This document shows, one piece after another, positions 1 to 6,764 of a stretch of 8,563 bases of DNA. Source of the DNA: Bacteroidota bacterium (lineage in GTDB: Bacteria; Bacteroidota; Bacteroidia; Flavobacteriales; Flavobacteriaceae); NCBI GenBank assembly GCA_024280815.1, contig JAJRPL010000169.1, forward strand, positions 1 to 8,563. Reading direction: 5' to 3'. The translations under genes and the position numbers were made by a program. Position 1 is the stretch's first letter; every line of letters begins with the position of its first letter. The notes below the pieces were generated by a model, which did not search any database, was not told where the DNA came from, and saw only the letters and a program-made list of their open reading frames with translations.

Positions 1-1
1 A

Positions 2-3000
2 GAAGATAATGCAGATGTTACGGCGAATAACACATCTAATAATACAAATAATGTAGGTAGTTCAACTGCCGCAGATGTAAATAGTGTAATTGTTAATTTT
101 GATGGCCGTAATGATAGGAATGCATCCGTAGTAGTTGCCCCAACCATACTAACAAACGGAACTGCAATAGACCACACTATAAATACCGATGGTTCTGCTG
201 ACATAAGTTTTGAATGGCAATGGGCTGGAATAGAAAGTGATATTGACGGTTTTTTTGTTGGAATTAGGTCAAATACATCTAGTTCATCATATACATTTGG
301 TACTACATCATCTCAAGAAACAATTGTACAAGTCCCTAGTGATAGACGTGCTTATGGTTTTATAGGAGTACCTGCTGATAAGTATAGTACTTTCTTTATC
401 AGGGCTTTTAGAGTTGTTGACAATGATATTAGTACATCTAATATTTTATTAAGCTCACCTGTTCAACCTTCTTTATTCGCTGAGAATCCATACCAACCAA
501 GCTCTAGTGTTGCATTCTTAGGTGACTTAACTGGAACAATACAAGGGGCTGCTGCTGGTGCATTAGCTAATCAAGATAATGTAGATTACTCGTCTGATGT
601 AACTAATAAACCTATTAGTTTAAATGATATAAATGCTTCTGAGTTTAATGTTATAGCATCCCAAAATTCAGATAGTTTTATTGCAGGTAATATAATTCCT
701 AACGGGAATATGACATTGGTTGGAATTGATGGAAGACCGATGGGAGCTAAAGCATGTTTTGGCTCGACTGACCCTTCTACTATTGGTTATGAAGATGTAA
801 ATAAAACTGTTCTTAACCTCTACAGTACCGTCGATAATACTATTGGAGTTTGTTTCCCTGCTTTTAGAGTAAATACAGCAACATCCTATAAAATAATAAT
901 TAGAGTAAAGTCGGACATAGCTTCCCCGGCTGGTTTTTATTTTAGAATCCAGGAACTTGATGCTGAACTAAGTATCGGAAACACACATACAGTATTGGGT
1001 GTCGGAGAATCAGGGGTACAAGTCGCAACGCGGAGTGTTTTTCTTTCAAATGAAAATGTTGCAATTACTACATCTTGGGTGGTAAAAGAAATAACTTACA
1101 CACCTACAGCAACGGCAAAATGGGCAAGTCTAATGTTCCTAAATTGGACTGGTATGGGATTTTCTGGATTGCATATTGATAGATTAGTTATCTATGATAC
1201 ATCATCTGATGGAGCCACGTGGGGCGACAATATATCTGGTCAGCCTACAGATATTCAATTATTAAACGCTAATACTACTCCTAGTGACATAGGATATATA
1301 GGGGATTTAGATGCGAATAAAACAACAAACACTAATCAATTAACCGATGGAAGTAATTTAGGGGGGACAGCTGACTGGAACGGTGTTGCTAATAAACCTA
1401 TCGAGCTAGATGATGGGAGGATAACGACTGCACTAGACAGTTCTGGTTTTCTACAATCCGGGCTTAATTCTATTATTAATGTTGCTACATTAATGGACTC
1501 ATTAAATGGTATCAACATATCAAAAAACCCAGAGTTTCTAGGAGGGAATACATCTACTAATGTATATAATAATCTAGGAAATGGGAGTGTTACTAATACA
1601 ATAGTTGCTGATGATACTGCTCCAAATAGCTCTGGGTATATTTTAAGATATTCATACAACGGAAATGGTGCGTCCCCAGGGTTCGGAGGCACTCTACAAC
1701 CTATAAACTATGCTGGTAATGGTAATCCATTAGCTCCAGGAAAATATGTTCAAAATTCTAAAATAGTATATAAGATAGTTGCCAAAATTCCCATAGGTAG
1801 GAATATCTTTGAGGCATCAAATGCAACTGGAACAGGGGGTGGATTTGTTTGGTTAACCTCACAATCAGGTACAGGGGATTGGTATACTTATATAGGTATA
1901 AGAACGATAGGGGTAGGCGGTACTTTAAGTGTTACAGGACATATTTATTTTTTATTGGGAACTGACGCAGCATTTACAGTAGATATTGCTAAATATGAAC
2001 AAACAGTTTTAGATGCTAGTCGTTCAACATTTGTAGAAACCTCGTTTAGAGATTCTAATGGTAATGGTCTATTAGACACTGCAATTAAAAATGACACTAT
2101 CACTATTAACTCTAACGGCTCTTTAAGTAATGCTGGGGGAGGTCAAGTTCTTGTATCACAGTTATCAGATTCTGGCGCGTTAGCTATAAAGAATAGTGCC
2201 GACTATGCTACAGACATAACCGGAAATAAACCACCATCAGATGCTACAAAAGGCTCTACATGGGGTGCAGATATTAATGGACAGCCAAGCGATACACAAC
2301 TACTTAATTCCAACACCACCCCGTCTGATATAGGATATACAGGGGATTTAAACGCAACTAACGGAGCAGACTATACTACTAACGTAGCTAACAAGCCTAC
2401 CTCTTTATCCAGCATAAACGCTACAGAAGGAAATAAGCTAACTAATATAGCAGCCGGAGCACAGGTTAATGACTATGTAGATTCTAGGATAGCTAATTCT
2501 GGCACAGAGAATAGCATCTTAAATGTTACTAAACCTAGCGGAGCCAGCTTTAGCGGAGGTTCAGTATCTACTGGAGTTATAAAAATAACACTGCCGCAAT
2601 CATGGACATCTACAATGATGAAGTTTACTGTAGATATTTTCCTATTTGAAGCTGGTAAATCCTTTTCTATAGAATTAGGTGGCTATAGTTATGCTATAAC
2701 GTCAAGATGGCATAACTCTACAGCTAACCTATTAGGCAGCACAGTTAGTGATAACAGGGTTAGATTTGGACATGATGGGGCTAAATGTGCAATATATATT
2801 GGAGAAACTACGAGTGTATGGCAATACCCTAGAATACTAATTAGAAATTTCCAAGCAAGTTTTAGTAATTTCACGTTAGCTCAATGGGAATCTGGATGGT
2901 CTATTTCATTAGAATCATCTGTAGGGACAATCTCTCCTGCTGCTGATTATAGTAATACTCTAATAGATGCTAATGCTATAAAAAACCAAGGAGCATTAGC

Positions 3001-3685
3001 TACTAAATCCGCGGTTGACTTGGCTACAACGGATGTGAGCAATAAAAGTCTAGCTAATGTAGATTCTACAGCTAATGCAAAGTTAATTACTATAGCTACA
3101 GGGGCAGATGTAACTAGTAATAATACAGCAATGAATGTTAATGGACAAACAGGATTTGCAACATTAAGTCAAATAAATTCTGGTAATATTGGAACTTATA
3201 TTGCTAACCTGGCGATTTTAAATGCTCAGATAGCTAATTTGTCTGTGAGTACTTTGAAGATTCAAAATCAAGCGGTGACAATACCTGTAAGTGCTTACAC
3301 TGGATCTGCAATTAACTTGTTATCTAATGGAATTGAGTTAACTATCCAATCGGTATCTATAACCTCTACAGGAGCACCTATCACTATAGCAGCTTCATAC
3401 ACATCCAATGGGTTAATAGCATCTGGCCAATCTATAGGTGGAAATCCCTCGGTAGGAGACTTGGGTTATGCCTGGTTCGCTAGTTTTAAGCTATATAGAG
3501 ACGCTGTTTTATTAAGCTCTTCTTCAGGAATTCCAGCACTACAAAATGGTTTTTCTTATCAAGACACCCCAGGAATAGGTACATTTACATATAAAATTAC
3601 AGTGACTCGAGTTACATCAACACTTTTCAATGCTAACGATCAAGTAGCTCAAAGAAGTCTTACTCTTTTAGAAACTAAAAAATAA
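2..3685 (+). CDS. Large tail fibre / tip-attachment (J-like) protein, 5' end outside window
   Basis: The frame is open from base 2, so the ATG at 710 is internal and the gene is cut by the window edge; 1227 residues are visible. Residues about 45-155 read as a fibronectin-III-like domain. About 233-399 and 505-673 are beta-rich, jelly-roll-like stretches of the carbohydrate-binding kind. About 840-975 match a domain seen in many phage fibres (VRFGHDG, IYIGE, W.YP, then W..GW.IS). Between them lie Asn/Thr/Ser-rich linkers with repeated NKP motifs and IAxGAxVxxN motifs. Residues about 1044-1095 contain the Ala/Ile-rich helical segment with repeated IANL typical of the C-terminal part of lambda gpJ-type proteins. 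The likely role is adhesion at the tail tip. The domain calls are by eye; the tail-protein call is firm, while J-like tip versus side fibre is inferred. The stop overlaps the next start as TAATG. Confidence 0.88.
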   Translation, partial: EDNADVTANNTSNNTNNVGSSTAADVNSVIVNFDGRNDRNASVVVAPTILTNGTAIDHTINTDGSADISFEWQWAGIESDIDGFFVGIRSNTSSSSYTFGTTSSQETIVQVPSDRRAYGFIGVPADKYSTFFIRAFRVVDNDISTSNILLSSPVQPSLFAENPYQPSSSVAFLGDLTGTIQGAAAGALANQDNVDYSSDVTNKPISLNDINASEFNVIASQNSDSFIAGNIIPNGNMTLVGIDGRPMGAKACFGSTDPSTIGYEDVNKTVLNLYSTVDNTIGVCFPAFRVNTATSYKIIIRVKSDIASPAGFYFRIQELDAELSIGNTHTVLGVGESGVQVATRSVFLSNENVAITTSWVVKEITYTPTATAKWASLMFLNWTGMGFSGLHIDRLVIYDTSSDGATWGDNISGQPTDIQLLNANTTPSDIGYIGDLDANKTTNTNQLTDGSNLGGTADWNGVANKPIELDDGRITTALDSSGFLQSGLNSIINVATLMDSLNGINISKNPEFLGGNTSTNVYNNLGNGSVTNTIVADDTAPNSSGYILRYSYNGNGASPGFGGTLQPINYAGNGNPLAPGKYVQNSKIVYKIVAKIPIGRNIFEASNATGTGGGFVWLTSQSGTGDWYTYIGIRTIGVGGTLSVTGHIYFLLGTDAAFTVDIAKYEQTVLDASRSTFVETSFRDSNGNGLLDTAIKNDTITINSNGSLSNAGGGQVLVSQLSDSGALAIKNSADYATDITGNKPPSDATKGSTWGADINGQPSDTQLLNSNTTPSDIGYTGDLNATNGADYTTNVANKPTSLSSINATEGNKLTNIAAGAQVNDYVDSRIANSGTENSILNVTKPSGASFSGGSVSTGVIKITLPQSWTSTMMKFTVDIFLFEAGKSFSIELGGYSYAITSRWHNSTANLLGSTVSDNRVRFGHDGAKCAIYIGETTSVWQYPRILIRNFQASFSNFTLAQWESGWSISLESSVGTISPAADYSNTLIDANAIKNQGALATKSAVDLATTDVSNKSLANVDSTANAKLITIATGADVTSNNTAMNVNGQTGFATLSQINSGNIGTYIANLAILNAQIANLSVSTLKIQNQAVTIPVSAYTGSAINLLSNGIELTIQSVSITSTGAPITIAASYTSNGLIASGQSIGGNPSVGDLGYAWFASFKLYRDAVLLSSSSGIPALQNGFSYQDTPGIGTFTYKITVTRVTSTLFNANDQVAQRSLTLLETKK
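1211..1315 (+). repeat. Imperfect 105-bp internal repeat of fibre gene, copy 1
   Basis: Encodes a 35-residue unit beginning TWG and containing GQP, then NTTPSDIGY and GDL. The same unit recurs at 2252-2356, 1041 bases later and in the same frame. DNA differences are mostly silent or conservative, which points to an old duplication kept for structure. Each copy sits just upstream of a linker carrying an NKP motif. Confidence 0.85.
2252..2356 (+). repeat. Imperfect 105-bp internal repeat of fibre gene, copy 2
   Basis: Second copy of the unit at 1211-1315 (TWG, GQP, NTTPSDIGY, GDL). It precedes an NVANKP linker and the recognisable fibre domain at about 2521-2920, so the unit probably serves as a joint between beta-rich domains. 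Confidence 0.85.
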
Positions 3686-4086
3686 TGAAATATTATACTA
3701 TATATTATGAAACTACTGGAGAAATATCTAGGCTTATCAGTTGTGCCACTTCCCAGATACAAATACAGCTACAACAAAATGAAAATTATATAGAATCATA
3801 TTCTGATGACACTATAAATTATGTAGACATTAATGTAGATATTCCTATAATCTTAACCAAACAAAATAATACATCTAATATCTCCAAAAATGACGTTTAT
3901 GCAGATGGAGTGGATAAAATAGTTCTCTCTGCTACCCCAATAGGTTCTGTAGTATACTTGGGGGACGTGACATCCACTTCGGACGGCACAGACATAGATT
4001 TAATATTCGACATTCCAGGAACATATGATCTAAAAGTAGAACTATTTCCTTATCTTGATTTTGAGGCAACCATAAATGCAACTTAG
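3685..4086 (+). CDS. Small tail-fibre-associated protein with C-terminal Ig-like domain
   Basis: 133 residues. The start overlaps the stop of the fibre gene (TAATG), so translation is probably coupled. The N-terminus (MKYYTIYYETTGEI) is the short beta-hairpin seen in many phage proteins encoded directly after a fibre gene. Residues about 70-133 follow a bacterial Ig-like pattern: ADGVDKIVLS, a glycine turn, a TDGTDIDLIFDIPGTYDLKV strand pair, then an aromatic FPYLDFE end. In related phages the same N-terminal hairpin plus Ig-like tail occurs in a fibre-adjacent gene and is often annotated as a fibre chaperone or accessory protein. I infer a role in fibre assembly or as a fibre-bound structural protein. 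No transmembrane segment or signal peptide is seen. Confidence 0.72.
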   Translation: MKYYTIYYETTGEISRLISCATSQIQIQLQQNENYIESYSDDTINYVDINVDIPIILTKQNNTSNISKNDVYADGVDKIVLSATPIGSVVYLGDVTSTSDGTDIDLIFDIPGTYDLKVELFPYLDFEATINAT

Positions 4087-4411
4087 AGTAACAAAACCGT
4101 TGTCAGAATTACAAGACGATGCTTACAATAAGCTGAGAACAGACATATATGAATTTATTATAACTACTAAAGATTTCCCAGAATGGAAACAGGCTAATTA
4201 TGCAGATACATGGGCAAATCTATCAATAAAACAATTATCCACAGCACTAACCACAGAAGAATTATCTGTTTTAGCTGTTATAAATTCTACTAGAACATGG
4301 AAAGATAACCTGATTGCTGAGAGAGATAGGGTAAAGACACTGATATTTAATTCAGTTAATATAGCAGAAATTAGGGATGCGGTGGATTCGTTTGTTTATG
4401 CGGTATTATAA
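4076..4411 (+). CDS. Hypothetical fibre-accessory protein
   Basis: 111 residues; the ATG lies 11 bases inside the previous gene, in another frame, so it was probably made by coupled translation. The sequence is mostly helical. It begins MQLRVTKPLSELQ and ends with a charged helix (WKDNLIAERDRVKTLI) followed by AEIRDAVDSF. No catalytic motif, Cys cluster or membrane segment is seen. Position between a fibre accessory gene and a tail protein suggests a small structural protein or assembly chaperone. I do not recognise a named family; it lacks the features I would expect of DUF4376 fibre-assembly proteins, though short helical tails like this are common there. Confidence 0.66.
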   Translation: MQLRVTKPLSELQDDAYNKLRTDIYEFIITTKDFPEWKQANYADTWANLSIKQLSTALTTEELSVLAVINSTRTWKDNLIAERDRVKTLIFNSVNIAEIRDAVDSFVYAVL

Positions 4412-4428
4412 TAAAATGGTACAAATAA

Positions 4429-5267
4429 ATGCAAAATAATTTAAGAATTGTCACTAATAATGTAGCCGATGATAATTTAACTTTAGTTGCAACGACAACT
4501 GCTGGTTCTTTGGGTGCTGGAAATTTAACTAATGATTTAAAATCAAAAATATGGCGTGGCACCACATTATCAGAAACTATTACTTTGACGTGGGCTAATG
4601 CACAAAATATAAGCATGGTTGCGTTGCCTTTTTGTAACTTTGGCGTTGCTGCAACTATGAGAGTTAAATTATATACTAATGTAGCTGATGTTACGCCAGT
4701 ATTAGACACTGGCGCGGTATTGTCAAATAGTTATACATTATCAGACCAGATAGGGTTTGGTGACATTCCTTTAGGCGTAAATGCGTATTATTATGGTTAT
4801 GGTACTTATGCCGTGGTTTGGTTCGCTAGTCAATCTGTGAAGAAAATAGAGGTTATTTTAGACGATAGTACGAGTGCTGATATAACATTTCTTGAAGCTT
4901 CACGTATTGTTGCAGGTGATTATTTTAGCCCAATCATTAATGCTGATTATGGAGCATCAATTGATATGATAGATAAATCACAGCAATATAGGAATGAATC
5001 AGGCGACTTAAAAGCGATAGAGGAATATCATATAAAAAGTTAACATTTAAGTTAAATAATATGATTGCCTCAGATAGAACCCAATTAGTCGAAAGAATGA
5101 AATCAATTGGCAAATACAAGTCTTTTTACCTCAGCTTGTTTCCAGAATCTAGTGATGATGAAGAAGATCAAATATATCAAATATATGGTAAATTATCGTC
5201 TATGCTTCCAATGTCGATAACAAAATTAGCAAGAAGCAGTAGTGGGATTACAATTGAAGAGATTTAA
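4429..5267 (+). pseudogene. Conserved phage tail-associated protein, split by a -1 frameshift
   Basis: The first part (4429-5043, 204 aa) opens with MQNNLRIVTNNVADD and carries GNLTNDLKSKIWR, ISMVALPFCN, DTGAVL, NADYG and QYRNESGDL. These are landmarks of a family of about 270-280 aa found beside phage tail-fibre genes, with a beta-sandwich (discoidin/galactose-binding-like) look. The family normally goes on through a KLSF-like strand to a SLFPE and VYGKLS end. Here that end sits in another frame (from about 5034, with an ATG at 5061, to 5267: FYLSLFPESSDD, IYGKLSSM, IEEI). Adding one A to the A5 run at 5034-5038 joins the frames as HIKKLTFKL and gives 279 aa, the family length. No canonical X-XXY-YYZ slippery heptamer is present, so I favour a real or sequencing indel over programmed frameshifting. 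Confidence 0.8.
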
Positions 5268-5290
5268 AATAAATAAAGGAATATTATAGT

Positions 5291-5665
5291 ATGCCATTTT
5301 TAACAGAATTAAAAGTAACACCTATTAGATGAACAAAACAAAGACAGCTATTGTCGCATCTTGTTTACCATGATTTAGGTTTAGATGTTGTTATTGTAGC
5401 CCCAAAATTCTTTGTGTCAAATTATGCAAGCATCCCTGAGATAATTCCAAAGTGGATATTGGATGCTGATAGCCCCATAATTCGTGATATAAGCGTTATA
5501 CATGATTTTATATATTCTAACTCGTGCAAGCTTGTTGTTAGTCGTAACCATGCGGATATGGTGTTATACAGAGGCATGCGCGATCTTGGTGCTGGGTGGA
5601 TTATATCACAATTAGCTTATATGTCTGTTAGAGTTTGTGGTAGTGGGTATTGGCGGAATGATTAA
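5291..5665 (+). pseudogene. DUF1353 protein interrupted by in-frame TGA at codon 14
   Basis: The ATG at 5291 has AAGGA ten bases upstream. Codons 1-13 read MPFLTELKVTPIR, the typical opening of DUF1353 phage proteins. Codon 14 (5330-5332) is TGA. The same frame then runs to TAA at 5663-5665 with the family core: NYASIPEIIPKWILD, then IRDISVIHDFIY, then DLGAGWIISQLAYMSVRV and YWR. Apart from the stop, the 124 codons match a full-length member. DUF1353 genes commonly sit near the end of tail modules beside lysis genes; their biochemical role is unsettled. The C-terminal part could still be made from TTG at 5351 or another internal start, which would lose only the N-terminal strand. The stop overlaps the next ATG (TAATG). 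Confidence 0.82.
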
Positions 5666-5730
5666 TGTTTAAAAAAATAGCATTTATTTTTTATTGCACA
5701 CATTGCAAAACACAAAGAAATACAACATAA
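5665..5730 (+). CDS. 21-residue mini-ORF with CxxC motif, possibly a gene remnant
   Basis: ATG overlaps the DUF1353 stop as TAATG, the same coupling seen at 3683-3687. The peptide is a short hydrophobic start (MFKKIAFIFY) followed by CTHCKTQRNTT and TAA. The last eight codons and the stop are formed by the 27-bp direct repeat at 5705-5731, so the original gene was probably longer and was cut off at this repeat. Too short to assign a function. Confidence 0.35.
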   Translation: MFKKIAFIFYCTHCKTQRNTT

Positions 5731-5731
5731 A
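5705..5731 (+). repeat. 27-bp perfect direct repeat, left copy
   Basis: Starts GCAAAACACAAAGAAATACA and is identical over 27 bases to 7577-7603. Flanks differ at once (T before and T after here; G before and A after there). It marks the boundary between the + strand tail module and the - strand small-gene cassette. Confidence 0.93.
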
Positions 5732-5740
5732 TATATATAA

Positions 5741-5848
5741 TTAATTTAACACATATTGATTTACATTTTTAATTTTGTTCCATTGATAAACATTCATAGA
5801 TAAGCATTTTTTATGACCAATATGTGTGTGTGTTCGTAGATGATAGAT
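5741..5848 (-). other. In-frame extension beyond the TGA of the 103-aa gene
   Basis: After the TGA at 5849-5851 the - strand frame stays open for 35 codons to TAA at 5741-5743. It reads HTHIGHKKCLSMNVYQWNKI in its middle, a His/Cys/Trp pattern that looks more protein-like than noise. It may be a remnant of a separate small gene, a C-terminal part lost to a nonsense mutation, or chance. Nothing else is visible between 5731 and 5848. Confidence 0.25.
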
Positions 5849-6160
5849 TCATAATTTCATGATGCTGTTGTTTTGCACATCCTCAAAATATTCTTTTTCT
5901 TTTTTTAAATATTCATTAATTAAATCATTCAATTTATGGAATGAATCATTAGTTAAATGTTCTGGGTCAATTTCGAATTGCGCCCAATGTTCATCCCCTA
6001 AATCACATGACATATTAAACACATTAATGTCGCCGTAGCAATCAATTTCAAAATCAACTAATATACCAATTAATTCACCAATATCAATTCCTTTTTTATC
6101 TATATAAAGATATTCATAATCTGAAATAAAGTCTGGCGAAAATTCTATACATGCATTCAT
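5849..6160 (-). CDS. Acidic hypothetical protein, 103 aa
   Basis: I choose the ATG at 6158-6160 because GGA lies seven bases upstream; the TTG at 6170-6172 is a less likely start four codons earlier. The protein is rich in Asp, Glu and Ile. It runs from MNACIEFSPDF through DIGELIGILVDFEIDCYGDI and DLGDEHWAQFEIDPEHL to a charged helix (NEYLKKEKEYFEDV). No membrane segment or known motif is seen. Strong net negative charge and small size recall phage accessory proteins that mimic DNA or bind host factors, but that is only a size-and-charge argument. It has its own promoter (6195-6223). It ends in TGA, with the frame open beyond it. Confidence 0.7.
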   Translation of the reverse strand: MNACIEFSPDFISDYEYLYIDKKGIDIGELIGILVDFEIDCYGDINVFNMSCDLGDEHWAQFEIDPEHLTNDSFHKLNDLINEYLKKEKEYFEDVQNNSIMKL

Positions 6161-6194
6161 ATTAACATCCAATTAAAAAATAAATCTTATAGTG

Positions 6195-6223
6195 ATTATA
6201 ATATATTTTAAATAAAAAGTAAA
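6195..6223 (-). promoter_or_regulatory. Sigma70-type promoter for the 103-aa gene
   Basis: On the - strand: -35 TTTACT (6218-6223), 17-bp spacer, -10 TATAAT (6195-6200, exact consensus). It lies about 35 bases upstream of the chosen ATG at 6160. Confidence 0.7.
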
Positions 6224-6236
6224 ATTTATTTTGATT

Positions 6237-6275
6237 ATTATTTTTATTATTTTTATTATTTTTATTATTTTTATT
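6237..6275 (+). repeat. 9-bp tandem repeat (ATTATTTTT), about 4.3 copies
   Basis: Four perfect copies of ATTATTTTT (6237-6272) plus ATT, ending inside the TTGACA of the + strand promoter. It separates two divergent promoters. The phased A/T tracts could bend DNA or act as an UP element, and such tracts gain and lose units by slippage. Confidence 0.92.
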
Positions 6276-6301
6276 GACAGTTGTATTTATTACTGTAATA
6301 T
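6274..6301 (+). promoter_or_regulatory. + strand promoter with consensus -35
   Basis: TTGACA (6274-6279), 16-bp spacer, TAATAT (6296-6301, 4 of 6). It is preceded by the AT-rich tandem repeat and followed by a dyad at 6310-6330 and a 12-codon ORF with a good ribosome-binding site. Confidence 0.65.
6277..6296 (+). promoter_or_regulatory. Dyad ACAGT-N10-ACTGT, possible operator
   Basis: Perfect 5-bp inverted arms (6277-6281 and 6292-6296) that overlap the -35 and reach the -10 of the + strand promoter. This is the placement expected for a repressor site. Short arms keep confidence low. Confidence 0.35.
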
Positions 6302-6309
6302 AGAGTCAT

Positions 6310-6330
6310 GGTTAGGAAATGTTCTTAACC
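6310..6330 (+). promoter_or_regulatory. 21-bp dyad after promoter: operator or mRNA hairpin
   Basis: GGTTAGGAA (6310-6318), centre ATG, TTCTTAACC (6322-6330): nine-base arms with one mismatch, which is a G-U pair in RNA. It begins where transcription from the 6274-6301 promoter should start, so it could be a repressor site or a 5' hairpin. No T-run follows, so it is not an intrinsic terminator. Confidence 0.5.
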
Positions 6331-6348
6331 CAAAACTAGGATAAAAAA

Positions 6349-6387
6349 ATGAAAGCTAACATAATAGTTGCAAGTATAAGAAAATAG
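6349..6387 (+). CDS. 12-residue leader-like ORF
   Basis: MKANIIVASIRK followed by TAG. AGGA lies eight bases before the ATG, a well-placed ribosome-binding site, and the promoter and dyads above precede it. It could be a leader peptide, the stub of a lost regulator gene, or chance. It ends five bases from the convergent gene at 6392-6547. Confidence 0.35.
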   Translation: MKANIIVASIRK

Positions 6388-6391
6388 ATTC

Positions 6392-6547
6392 TCAGCTTAT
6401 TGCAGTAGACACATAGCCAACAGCGTACTTGTATGCCATCTTTAGCACAAACTCTAAATGCTCATTAGTATTTGGGTCGAACTTTATTGGTTTTTTAGCA
6501 TTTATTTTGCCGCTAGTTCTAGTATTATCGTCTAAGCAAAAACTCAT
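6392..6547 (-). CDS. Small hypothetical protein, 51 aa
   Basis: Starts MSFCLDDNTRTSGKINAKKP and ends in a helical stretch (EHLEFVLKMAYKYAVGY). AAGG lies six bases before the ATG. It overlaps the end of the upstream Cys-rich gene by 23 bases in another frame, which fits an operon of overlapping small genes. The N-terminal half is polar and basic, the C-terminal half amphipathic. I do not recognise the family; it is the last gene of the right-hand cassette. Confidence 0.55.
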   Translation of the reverse strand: MSFCLDDNTRTSGKINAKKPIKFDPNTNEHLEFVLKMAYKYAVGYVSTAIS

Positions 6548-6764
6548 ATATCACCTTTAAAACAATATCATTATCTAATGATGTGCAATTTACTACTAAA
6601 AGATGGCATAGACATCTCTCGCAATTTCCATCGTGTTCAATTGGGTTGTTTTTGTGGGTACAATGATTGATTGCTATTTGTCCCATGATATCACGTTGGT
6701 ATGTATAATGCTCACAATAATTATCTATTGCTGGACATTTTTTCTTTTTTATTAATATCACCAC
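6525..6764 (-). CDS. Cys/His-rich small protein, zinc-finger-like phage type
   Basis: From the GTG at 6764 this gives 79 aa: four lysines, then CPAIDNYCEH, CTHKNNPIEHDGNCERCLCH and a helical tail (KVIYEFLLRR). The spacing C..(6)..C.H, then C.H..N...E..GNC...C.C resembles small proteins encoded in many phages of enteric and related bacteria, with a pattern of CP, CEH, CxHxxN, EGN and CP; zinc binding is inferred. The start is unclear: no ribosome-binding site precedes the GTG, and the first 44 bases overlap the previous gene. One base fewer in the A-rich tract at about 6736-6750 would fuse it in frame to that gene (SGDINKKEKCPAI). Confidence 0.6.
   Translation of the reverse strand: MVILIKKKKCPAIDNYCEHYTYQRDIMGQIAINHCTHKNNPIEHDGNCERCLCHLLVVNCTSLDNDIVLKVIYEFLLRR

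Noticed and set aside
710..712. ATG at 710 as the start of the fibre gene
   Set aside because: The frame is open and protein-like (fibronectin-III-like) from base 2, so this Met is internal.
1336..1692. 118-codon open frame on the - strand
   Set aside because: It lies wholly inside the fibre gene, has no ribosome-binding site or operon context, and its composition is that of a complement of Asn/Gly/Thr-rich coding sequence.
2689..2874. 61-codon open frame on the - strand
   Set aside because: Antisense to a clearly conserved fibre domain, with no independent gene signals.
2..3685. Diversity-generating retroelement target in the fibre gene
   Set aside because: No reverse transcriptase or template repeat with A-specific changes is present; the 105-bp repeats differ at mixed, mostly silent positions.
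4371..4709. 112-codon open frame on the - strand
   Set aside because: Antisense to the conserved NLTNDLKSKIWR region of the tail protein.
5034..5040. Programmed -1 frameshift in the tail protein
   Set aside because: The bases before the slip (TATAAAAAG) do not form an X-XXY-YYZ heptamer in frame, and no second product is known for this family; kept only as a check.
4937..5119. 60-codon open frame on the - strand
   Set aside because: Antisense to the tail protein and its frameshift junction; no gene signals.
5330..5332. Alternative genetic code with TGA as an amino acid
   Set aside because: No TGA occurs in the 1227-codon fibre frame, TGG serves for Trp, and several - strand genes end in TGA.
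5694..5708. Short hairpin TTGCA-cacat-TGCAA as a terminator
   Set aside because: Five-base stem with no following T-run on either strand.
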